From Straminergon stramineum (taxonomy: Eukaryota > Streptophyta > Bryopsida > Hypnales > Calliergonaceae), in contig OY987263.1 in the NCBI GenBank assembly GCA_963920665.1, positions 29,004,547 through 29,068,546 of the forward strand: a stretch of 64,000 nt of DNA, given 5' to 3'. How positions within the stretch are numbered: the first letter of the stretch is position 1; each line of letters starts with the position of its first letter. The notes beneath the pieces are model-generated. The model had not been told where the DNA came from. It did not search any database and worked only from the letters and a program-made list of their open reading frames with translations. Position numbers and translations under genes: made by a program. Below are positions 11,403 through 22,800 of the stretch, piece after piece.

Positions 11403-14400
11403 TTGCATTTATGGTATTTATATAGGAAATAATAATTCTTTAAAATGATGATTAAAATGGAAAATAAATGCAACATCCCGAGTATAAAGTCAATGTCATG
11501 GCAATTTTAGTTTAAATTTTAAATTTGAAGCAATTATTGCATAATGCCTTTAGAACGAAATTAATTATTTTTAACCATAATTATATTTTGCTCCAAATTT
11601 TTATGTTATCTTGTCTTACTTCAAGGAATGTAAGTTTCATTTACAGAGTTTTATCTCTTGTTCAAGTATATTAGTATGTGGCTCTTTCAATTCAATTATT
11701 ACAAATTCAAATTTAGTTCTAAGAGTGAGTATATATAATTGGTATACTATCATTCAAAATTGAATTTTTAGTATTGTACAATCCAATGTTGAATTTATTT
11801 ACTCTAAAATGAAATGAAATAGAGTATACAATAAATTTTATTGATTAAAATTATATCAACAATAAATGCGAGGAAGATTCTATAGACCCATATTATTCAA
11901 AAAATAAGGAATGGCAATCAATGCCAAGGTTATAAGAATAATTTATAAATCTATACCTTATCTCACCAATATGAAGTTGCTAATTACTTTTTTATAAGTT
12001 ACACCTTGCTTTTCTGATAGCTAGACATGAATACATGATACTAACAAATGCAAATGACATTTTAAATTTACAACTAAAACTTGGACCTCCTAATATTAAA
12101 TTTGATACTCCCTCCGTCCCAAAATGATTTTCTTGTTGGCCTCAAGTTTTTGTCCCAAAATGATCTTCCTACTACACTTTATGATGTGAGAATTGGTCAA
12201 ATTTGACTTTCAATTGTTATTTGGGACCAACAAAACAACTCTAAGCAATAGTTTGCCTTCCATCCATGCAATCTTTAGTAAAAAGACATATTAAATGACG
12301 AAAAATGTCAATCAACACTTTTTGTCCTTATTTTTTGCATCTCTTTGAGTATTTCCTAATTGAAGGAGATGAAGCTTTGGGAGGTGGTACAAAAGTCCAC
12401 ACATAGTCTTGGGCCTATACTAAGTGCCTACAAAACAACGACCTCACACTCAATAATTATATGCCTAGTGGTGCTCCTTGAAAATGCTCCAAAAATTCCA
12501 CTTCTCAAAAGTCCCAAACTACACTTTGACAAGGGTTTCAAAACTCAAAATTTCTAGAACACTAGGAGTGCACCAACCCCTACTTGCAATGCAAAATGGT
12601 TTTACAAAAATGTTATTTTCTACTTGAACCTCTAAAGGACTAACAAGGTGCATTTTTTGGCAACATAGAAATTTGGGGTAGGTACATGTGACTAGAGAGT
12701 TCTATGTTTTTGGCCCAAACTTTAATAGAAGGTGTGGCCAAGAAATATCTTTCATAAGCACTAAAGTTTAGGACATTTGGAAATATGAGTAAAAATTTAT
12801 GGCTGAATATATAGTTTGTTTCTCAACTCAGGCAGTCCAGGCAGATCTGAAAAAATCACCTTTTTCAAAAATAAAAAATTGAAATTGATTTTCTAGATTT
12901 ATATGTATATAGAAAGCTTTGAATCATTCCATTTTGATCAAATGAATGAGTCAAAAGTTATGAGATGTTTTGGTTTGTGGGTAAGTATGGATTCTCTACT
13001 CTAAAATAAACTTTGAAGTTCTTTATTTAATACAATTTTCAATATTTTTGGAAAAAATAAAAAATATTAGGTGTAGATTGTTTAATATAACATTCAAACC
13101 ATTGGGATTGGCATTTTTCAATTCCATTAATAAATTTTTAACAATTTCGTATTTTGAATCATTCTGTACATTTTTCTACTTACTATTTTTTTCCTATATG
13201 TTGCACAATTTCAAATGATCTGAAAATTTTCAAGCACGTAGCCAGCTTGCCTTGAAAAATGAATTTAAAGAATCATTACCATTTTGGACATTTTTCATAT
13301 GAATTTGACCTTGTGAAGTGTAGCTGCCCATTCTTTCATAGGGGCAAAAAAAGGCTTCTTGTCACTTCAAATGCTAATATCTTTCAATCTATAGGGTGAA
13401 AATTTCTAAAAAATTTCCACATCTTCTCTATCTTGTTTATTACTAGATCCAATGGTTACATGTGTCCAAAAATGATATTTATAAGAAATTTGGTACTTGT
13501 ATTAGAAATGGCAATTTTTGAGAGTTTTTGGTGATAACATAGTCAAGGAACTTTAGGGGTTAATCACTACAAGAAAAGGGGGGTGTAAATGACAACAAAG
13601 AATGACCGCTAAGAGTTCATTCTGGACAAATTTGACTTCAGAATGACTAGGGGCCCTAAAGTCATAATAGACAAGTCATTCTTGAAATAACTATGATTCT
13701 ATTATCATCATCCATTTCAGACTTGCATGAAGAATGGATGAGAGGGTCTATATGACTGATGAAGTGGACAAGCAAATTTTTAGGAAAGGTCAGGCAACTG
13801 CCCATTTTCAAAGGATTTTTTGTTGATGTAGATGTCTATGTCAGCTAATTATGCAATCATTTTGAAGTTGTGATGGAGTTAGAGTTTTGGTGATGTGGAC
13901 ATCCAAATTAGAGTCATGTGTAAGTCATTATGTAGTCCGAGCGCTGCTGACGTGGACATCCGTGTCAGAGTCATGTGTAAGTGATGTGTAAGTCATTGTG
14001 AAGTCATTATGTAGTCATTCTCAAGTGGCATGGATATAGGGTTCAAGTTTATCTCCAAGGACATTAGAAGTCCTTTTTTTTATCATTTTCAATTCATTGT
14101 GATGTATATAAAAAAACTATAATGAAAATTGCATGGGGAGTAGTCATTTTGTAGTCACATATGAAAACATTCAAACTTCTACAGTGATAAACCATACACA
14201 ATATGCCATACACAATACATCATATTTTGCATACATATTGGATGACTTCCAAAGGTAGTGAGTATATGAGTGAGGAGAGATAAAATGACAAGCCCTTCAT
14301 AAAAGCAGGATAGTAGGAGGCAAGACAAACCATGTGGGATATGTAAAGCGCAGGAATTGTATTAAAAGTACAATTTCAAACCTCATTGAGACATAGGAAT

Positions 14401-14500
14401 TTAACTTTTTTCAAAAAAAATCTACTACTACAAGTTGGGAAATCAATTTCACTTTCATCTCCAAAAATCCGTTTCAGATTTTGTGCCTCAAATCAAAACT

Positions 14501-14722
14501 CACTACAAGAGAAAGGGATGTTTTGAATGAGTTTTTAAGTATAGTCCTGAATATAAGAATATAAGTAATGACTTTTTAGGAGATTTTTAGTAAAAATTTA
14601 CTAGAAATATGTGTAATTTCATTAAAATTTTATTGAATATCTCTTAAAAGGTCATTACTTATAATCTTTTGTTTAGAACTATACTTAAAAACTCACTTAA
14701 AATACCTCTTTCTCTTGTAGTG
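14501..14722. mobile_element. Foldback MITE with CACTA-like ends, 222 bp
   Basis: Ends CACTACAAGAGAAAG and CTTTCTCTTGTAGTG are inverted repeats. Imperfect inversion continues inward (TTTTTAAGTATAG against CTATACTTAAAAA; AAGTAATGACTTTT against AAAAGGTCATTACTT). The inverted repeat runs about 4 bases beyond the CACTA ends (AACT and AGTT), so no clean target-site duplication can be read. It lies within the larger CACTA element. Confidence 0.6.
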
Positions 14723-15188
14723 AGTTATAGACAAAGTTGCTAAAGGGATTAGAATATATTAGAACATGATCATAACTAGGGTCACCTATTCAATTTTCCT
14801 AAAATAAAGAAGTATGTAGTTGTCCTAGATCTTTTAACTTCATGCAAGGAAAGTGTGATAATGACTACGTAAGATGTTTACAAATTACATAATGAATCAA
14901 AGTGTACAAGGCATCAAAGTAGTAGTAGAGTAGGTGTGCAGTAGTCCAAGACTTATGAGTAGTCGTTTGGTAGTTGCAAGAAGCCATTCTATAGTAGCAC
15001 TAGAGTTGCAATGTTGTTGTCTGTATAAAGGAGATATAGGACTCAACAACTATTGTTGACTCCATCTAAATATTTTAGTGTATGTTTGTTGGAACCCTAG
15101 TAATTCAAATGTGAATCATATGAAGTATTCAAAAGTAGTATAATGACAATGGCGCAAGTTTGTAGAAGTCATCATTGGCATATCAATA

Positions 15189-15320
15189 CACTAGTAGAAA
15201 ATCAAGCCTAATCTGTTGTTTTGGTCGCGTTGATCATCAACAAATTTCTATTGCTTAATAGAAATTTGTTGATGATCAACGCGACCAAAACAACAGATTA
15301 GGCTTGATTTTCTACTAGTG
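15189..15320. mobile_element. Perfect foldback element with CACTAG ends, 132 bp
   Basis: Two 64-bp arms (15189-15252 and 15257-15320) are exact reverse complements around a 4-base centre, GCTT. The ends read CACTAGTAGAAAATC. A 3-bp duplication ATA flanks it (15186-15188 and 15321-15323). The perfect arms point to a very recent insertion. It contains no gene. Confidence 0.8.
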
Positions 15321-15345
15321 ATAGGAATTTGGACCCTTAGGACAA

Positions 15346-15678
15346 CACTATAACAAAACATGGTAAAAAAAACCCGTAGTCAAAATCTACCATGGTTCTT
15401 TTTGCTACCTTTTCGTGTAGGCCCACTACGCACGCAACCAACGTTTTTTGCAATTTTCCACTGCAATTTTTGGAATTTTGGGGCGTATGATATACTATTG
15501 GAAAGGTATTGAAAATACCTTTCCAACGGTATATCACATGCCCCAAAATTCCAAAAATTGCAATCGGAAATTGCAAAAGAAGCTAATAGTCCACTATGCG
15601 CGCATGCACAAAAACATGGCAAAAAGAACTGTAGTCAATTTTGACTACGGTATTTTTTTACCATGTTTTGTTATAGTG
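15346..15678. mobile_element. Foldback element with CACTATAAC ends, 333 bp
   Basis: Left end CACTATAACAAAACATGGTA and right end TACCATGTTTTGTTATAGTG are inverted repeats. Imperfect pairing continues almost to the centre near 15512 (GGAAAGGTATT against AATACCTTTCC). Open frames that cross it, such as 15448-15816, come from the foldback sequence and are not genes. The target-site duplication is not clear. Confidence 0.65.
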
Positions 15679-16868
15679 CCAAGACAATATATATCAACAA
15701 ATGGAAAGGCCAGACATGGACAATGCATGATTTCAAAAAAAAAAATGTTAATTGACTACAACAGCACATGTATGTACTATTGTAGTTGCTTGGCATCTTT
15801 TGATTTGGTTCACTAACAAGTTGGTTTGATTCCAAGGAGGTTCTTTGTGAACAACATAGTTAGAAAGCATACTAGAAAGTCGTCATTTTTTATGTAATAG
15901 TCGTTTAGGAGTAGTTGCCTTGAAGATTCTCCCCCCCCCTAAGTCATAGTCAATCATTCAACAGTGATACCGCAAAGGTGGTGTAATTGCACCATCTAAC
16001 CTTAGAGGACATTGAAGTAGCCATTTCAACTTAGAGTTGGTGTTTGCTTCTAGCATACATGCGAAATAAGCATGTCATAGAACCAAAAAATCTTCTATTT
16101 GTGGAGCACTAACAAAAGAAAGGAAGTGGATATATGTTGTGTAGTCATATGTTGTATGCACTCAAATCTTTCTCTTGATCCACAAAGAGTACATGCTCTT
16201 ACCGGTGCAAGAAGAGTTCGGCTCAAAAATCAAATTCTTATAGATCCACATGGTGTATTCAAGGGATGGTAGAGTGAGACCACAGTGATGCCAAGTGACA
16301 CATGCTTACACAGCCTAATGGCTTCGCATGCCTTTTTGCTACCTTAGTAGTCGTATTTTAGTCATCAAAGAGTGACTAAAGTCCACATCAACATACTACC
16401 TTACTTATCCTTAAGTTGCACAAAAAATCACACTCTACCAAAAAACAAACGCTATAGTTGTTTTGGAGTCATGTAGTAGTCATGCTGCAATTGCATCTTA
16501 CAACATCTTTATAAATATTTTCCCGAGCAGTGTTGTATAGTCTATAACAACCTAGTTGTCGTTAATGACTTCAACGTCTATATAGGGTACCCCACTTTTC
16601 TTGTAGTCTTGTTGACGCCATTTCGAATGAATGTTTGCAACTCATATCACACTCTATCATGACTTCATCAGCTAGTTGTGATCAATGACTTCAGAATGAC
16701 TCAGACATTGTAGATAGCGAGACTCTAGTGCAATTACAGAATTCGCAATCATTTCAAGTGAAACCAGACATGCAATCATTTGTTTGCAATCATTTATACC
16801 ATTGTTTTCTTATAGTGAATCCAGAATACTTTGTCCAATATGAAGATCATTTGGGGATGGAGGGAATA

Positions 16869-19800
16869 ACTAGAGTAACTATAAAATCTAACCATATGAT
16901 TTTAAAGGGCTTGTTGTTTTGTGTATCATTGCAAAGATTGTATGAAATGTTTTACTTAGAGATACACAAGGATAAAATATAAGAAAATCAAATAAATATA
17001 AAAAATTCAAAAAAATTCAAAAATGATTGGTCAAGAAAAACTTTCCCAAAATGACTAGAAATAAGAAATAGAAAAATTTCAAGAATTTTTAATTGAAGGC
17101 TTATTACAAATAGTTATTTGGTGTTGAAATGAAACTTAACTATGCACACATTTGTAGTTGATCCAGTTTTGGAAAATTTTGATATACTATGCTCAAATGA
17201 AGTTTGAAATTTGGCCAAAATTTCAAGTAATGCAATTTCAACTTGACTATGAGCTTTAATATTTTCTATATTCTAGTACATATCCCACGTGGACCATTGT
17301 ACCCACTACCAAGTATCCACCCTACTGGTATATAGCATTTGTCATCATTTTACATTGGTTGGCTTATAAAGTTATATTAATAATTTGTGGTTTTGTTTGT
17401 TTGCCAGAAACTTCAATTTTACTTATTGCAATTATTTTTGTTGATAAGTCTTAGAATGTAGTACCTTTGTTTTGAGTATTGGTTTGACAAGAGAATTTTT
17501 TAAGTAATGTGAGTTTTCAAATGGACACTAAATTTAGAGAGGCACTATGCAACCAATCTCTTCCTCAAAAGATTCTTTGACCTATATTTTATTAGCTTTC
17601 TAGATGAATCCTACAATTAAATATACACTTTGTAAAAATTGTTATATTAAATAAATGTAGGAATTAAAATCCTTTGTCAAAGCATTTTTCTAATTGAAAA
17701 TATAGGGACCATCAACCATTTGTTGTGAGTGTATCCTAGAGATCCCACAAGCATTTTGCCACCAAAGTTGATTCAAAGTAACAATCCTATATTAAAAGTT
17801 GTGAGGTCAAAATTTCAAGCACTTGAATTTGTCTATTATAGTCTAACATTATGGAATAATGAAAATCTTGTCAACTCTTATAATTCTTTTGCTGCACTTT
17901 GCATCTTCTATTGTATCACCAAAGGAGTCAAGTCTCTTTCGATTGATTGTGTTAATCTTCTTAAATTCAAAGCTCTTACAATTATTGAGAATTGATCAAC
18001 TATTTCTTATAGTTGGTAACTAATTTACTTAATCATAAATCTGAATATTGTGAAAGTTTTATCTTCTTGTTGAAAAATTGGATTTCAAGATATTTGATAT
18101 TGTAAATGACATATAAATTATTCAAAGAATTCACTATCACATTGCCATTATCAAAGATTTGATTTTCCTAATGGAAGTGCATTTTGTACACTTAGATTGT
18201 AGCACAAGAAAGATCTATTTCAATGGTAGGGTTGATAGGAGTGTAGGGCTATCCAACAATGAATCCTACTCTAGCAGGGAGATTGGCATTTAGGGATTAA
18301 GAAGATTCTTGCATAGGAAGATCAAGTTCATGATAATATTCTAAATCAAGTAGAATACAAAAATGTAAAATCTCAAAAAGTAGACAGTAAGGTGTTTCAT
18401 TAGAAAAAGAATTTAAAAATTATACACAGTTAAATAAAAATTAGAAATTGGAAACAAATCTCTAAAGATGGTCATTTATAGAATGAACACCAAAATAATT
18501 TTTTCCATGTTCAAAATGCATACAAATAGAAGTTGATTTTGTGGAGTTCTATTTTGTATATAATTTTTTATTTTAAAAATTCCTTCATATTCCCTTCAAG
18601 TTTTGACTCCAAACTATTCAATCCTTCAAATATAAGGGAATATCCAAATTTTTTAAATTGCAAAGATGTATTATAAAATTCCCAATTGAAGAATAATTTA
18701 ATGATGACTTTCAAGCAAAGGTTGTAAAATATGATCTATCGATTATATCCATAAGCTTGGATTTAGGCTGTAACGCAAACTAATATTTGTCAACAAAGTT
18801 TAAACCAAAAACTTGCAAATTCCTTCCTAAATTAACTATACATTAAATATTTGTAACTTTTGAAAGGTATATTTCTTTGGAATTCAAAATACTAAGTTCT
18901 AATAATGAAAATTAAAAATAAATTCTTTTTCTTATTTGTTCAAGTTGTTTTGGGGAGGGTCATTTTTCAACTAAGAAAGTTATGAGGTGAGACATACTTG
19001 TATCATTTTAACTATAGAACACTTATACAAATAAGTTTCAAAAATCTGTATTACACAAACATTAGAGAGCTTAAACAAGAATAAATAGAAGAATTAGATA
19101 GATGTAAAAAGCAAGATTATATGTGTTGGGACATATTTTCATTCATCCATTGTTTGAAATTTGAACACTTGTTCTTTAAGGGGTTAAAAAAGGGACTTTA
19201 AAAAATCCTACACCTCCAAAATGTAAGCATGGGATGCACTCATAAACCAAATACTCCTTACCAAATTAACTTTAGGAAATAAGAAAATTTGACATGAGTT
19301 TCAAATAGACATATGTGTGACAGCAAATGGTGTGAGCCATGTTTGCAATCGTCCTAATACTAGAGAAATTAGATACTAAAAATGTACATTTGGAATTATT
19401 CCTTTGAAGAAGTTTTGACCAAAGTTAGCCTATAGTTTCTTGTATTTTTTTATTTTAGCAATGATCGTCAACAAATTAAGAAAAACACCAAACTTGAATT
19501 GAACTTGATGGCAAAAGTATAGGAAAAATTTGATGATTTAAAAAGAAAGTAGTAACGATATAAAATCTATGTCTTTGAAAAGGGGTTGTATTGCATATTT
19601 TCTACATTCATATGTCACTCAAGGATATATAGTAGGTATAGAATACTTCTCTGCAATGGCTACTATTTCAAGTGAACAATATATTGAATTGGTTACAAGT
19701 GATTATGGTACGTCTTTCAAACAAAAACACTTCTTTGGATTCACCTTCTCTAGTTTGTTTTTGTTTCTATGGGATCATTCTTACAAACTCTTTGGTTGTT

Positions 19801-22800
19801 TTTCAAGTAAGAATCTTGAGTGCAATTCCCAAATGTTGTTTTTATTAGGAAAGAGACGCCACAAGATTAGGACTCATTTTGAGTTGGGGTGCTTGCAAAG
19901 GAAAAATGTTAGGCAAGACTTCCTCTAAAATTGAAGAGAGAGGGATGATGGATATAACAATATACATTCAAAGCTAAAGACATCTATTTTGACAACACAT
20001 TGCAATGATGGATTCTTTATAAAGATTTTATATAGGAGTGGATAGTCCTCTTCCATCCATAGAGACAAAGATTGAGGTTTACATTGTCTAATTTTTATAG
20101 CCGGTCAAAGTTTTCTTTTTCAGTTCAAATGCAATTCATCATTGTATTACTTTCAATGGTTTCTAATGAGAGATATAAATTAGACTCTTTTTATTTCATT
20201 CTTGGATCAATTCGTTGTGGTTAATAAAAATTGTTTGCTTCTTACTTAGCTCTCTTTTTTAAGTGTGAAATTGAGTTTAACAGTAAGATTAAGTTGTGCA
20301 TTTTCTTTTGTTAAATTAAATTTCTTGTGTTCTTTTATAATATTGGATTTGGAGATTGCATCTATTGAGAGTTTTTGTTTCTGAGTTAGCAAAGGTCTAT
20401 AACTTTGGATATCTCAAATAGAGATATTGCATTGTGTTTTCTAGTAGGATTAGTACATACTTTTTGGTGTTAGAGTATATTTTATAGTGATTTGCTAATT
20501 CAAGGTTGTTTGTGTATAATTGAAAGTTGATACAAACTGCAAGAATATGTTACTTTAGGATCTTATTGAAATGTATATCTTGCAATGGATTTAGTGTTTT
20601 CTCAAGTTGTTGCACTGAAGGTAAGATTCTAATCACTTCATCATATAAGAAGTATAGAAAAAATAGAAGCAGAAGTTGCATTACATTTAAAATAGAATGT
20701 TTAAGATGAAAGTGAAGTTCAAACTTATATAACAGAAAAGTACAATCCTCATTATTGAGCTCACTAAGATATAATGATACAATATAGGTGTTGTGATTTT
20801 TGTAGTATCTTAAGTAAGAATAATGGCATCAAAAACCATCAACCAACCAAGCCAATCTAGCTTATATAATGGATTCAAAACTAGGATTGGTGTTCAGCGA
20901 AAAATCTCATACCCAATAGAGTCTACTAGAAGTAATGTTTTTTGTGTAGGGCAAGCAATACAAAACTTTCTAATACAAACTTAGCTTGGAGTATAATCTC
21001 ATGAAGAGGTGAATAGACCATGCATAAATACACTTTTACATGGCAATTCTACTGACTAAATCTTCTACCCAATGTTGGCAATATTTCATCAAATTTTAAC
21101 AATTTTGCTCAAGAAGCTAATGCCAGTCGCCTACCAATCGACTCTTGTTCTCCTAATGTCTGTCATTCTCCATCTCATGTACAAGTGCAAATTTGTCCAG
21201 CTTCGAAGGATAACTTGTATTTGCTACTTATTGCATATAAGACATTCAACTACTAGGGAGTGCTAAAAGATAATGAGTCCTTGCGCAAACAAGTAGAGCA
21301 ACTAACTGTCTAATTCTATGCCTCATCATTGTTATAGAAAAGAATAAAGATAAACTACCTTGTTGTAATCAAGAAAATGTTAAGGTTAATAAATTACCTT
21401 GTTAACAAAAACAACCTTGTTGTTGATGTAGATTTTGATATGAAAAAGATTTCTAACTTATACTTGTACATTGTTTGGATTTTTACAATAGCACCTTAAT
21501 ATTGATATTATTACCAAAATTCTACTTGGGAACATTCTTTTTTCAAATATGTATCCCTCTCATGAAACTTTAATTGAGGCAATACTTACAAATTTTGATG
21601 CTTACGAAAACTAGTATATTAAAGCAATTTTCTTGAAAGAGTACGGCTTGTTTAAAGAGACTAGCTTAGAGAGATTGAGTGAGGTTGTTTTTTGAGTGGA
21701 TAGTGAGGACAAGTATCCACTCTCAAGACATTGAGATTGTTTTTTTCTAATTTTATTACCCCTCTTACCAATTTTTTTTGAAAAAGCTAATCTTACACTT
21801 ACTAATATTTTTGATGAGCAGTTTATTTGGCAAGCAATATAGGTTATATCAACATATTCAATATGTATTCAGTAATTAGTATGTATATAATATACATTAT
21901 GTATTCAATACGTAATTAGTGTGTTATTAGTATTTAATATCCATTTTCTACATCCATATCCATATATGTGCGGTATACTTACGATATCATAATATTTGTA
22001 TCAAGATCAATGGCAAGGAAAGGGGGTGTTTTTATTTTTTTTCAAAAACAATCAATGGCTACTAATTTTTTGGGGGAGGGGAGGAGGGCTAATTATTTGA
22101 GTGGATAGTTTGTGACACTTGACATTGAAAAATGTTGCTAATAGACGAGGAACACTGACAAGATATGCAAAGGATGAACTCTATTTTCTTTTTGGTGTTC
22201 TGAAACCTCTATTTGGTGCTTCAAGTGATTTGATCAAAAAATGACATGAAAAGCTCTAAGCGCTAAAGAAAAATGTGTTACCTCAATAATTGGTTTGTTA
22301 CTCAATAATTATGAATGTTGATTACTAGTAGTTATATTTTTTTTTTATCAATTTTGATCAAAGGATGGTTTATTAGTGTCGATAATATACTCTTAGTATC
22401 AAATACAAATGTTGTTCAATTTTGATTGTAGTTGATTAGTTATTGCCAATCTGTCAACTTTGATGAAAAGTCAATGATAAGCTGTAAATTCCAATTAAGG
22501 CTAATGAGTTGAAGATTAGGTCATTGCTTTCTTATTACTGTCATGAATTAAATACTCATTTAGAGTATCTTTGGAATTTTTGTAGTAAACAATTCATGGT
22601 GAAAATTCACAAATGTTGATGGATATATTGACCCCTATTAATCAACAATCTTCCATGGAGTTATAGTAAGGGTTATTTATAGAGAAAAATATAGTTAAGT
22701 GGATCTTGTGAGTCTAACAATTGATGAAGGTGGTTTCTTCTTTCATGTGGTAAATTAAAAATTTCAATTGAAATACTTTTAGATCAAATCATGTTATAGT

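Larger units (their letters stand above)
13565..16817. mobile_element. Non-autonomous CACTA (En/Spm-like) transposon, 3253 bp
   Basis: The left end begins CACTACAAGAAAA and the right end reads TTTTCTTATAGTG on the plus strand. About 22 of the first 28 bases match after reverse complementing, including GGTRTAAATGA further in. A 3-bp direct duplication AAT flanks it (13562-13564 and 16818-16820), which is diagnostic for CACTA elements. Subterminal DNA carries many copies of GTAGTC/AAGTCATT-type motifs, as is usual for transposase-binding subterminal repeats. No TNPA- or TNPD-like frame is visible, so movement would need an outside transposase. Three smaller foldback elements lie inside it. Confidence 0.75.
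12108..16866. mobile_element. Mariner/Stowaway-like element, interrupted by a CACTA element
   Basis: The left end CTCCCTCCGTCCCAAAATGA is a typical plant Tc1/mariner (Stowaway-like) terminus. The inverted counterpart ends at 16866 (TCATTTGGGGATGGAGGGAA on the plus strand). About 26 of the first 32 bases of the two ends match after reverse complementing. TA dinucleotides flank both ends (12106-12107 and 16867-16868), as expected for this superfamily. Removing the inserted CACTA element leaves about 1.5 kb. No transposase frame is recognisable, so it is a non-autonomous or decayed copy. Confidence 0.6.

Noticed and set aside
15448..15816. 122-codon frame as a transposon protein
   Set aside because: Most of it is translated foldback sequence of the 333-bp element, and the opposite strand gives near-mirror translations.
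19569..19928. 119-codon plus-strand frame as a gene
   Set aside because: It lies in AT-rich DNA with no recognisable motif, no supporting splice context, and a composition like translated intergenic sequence.
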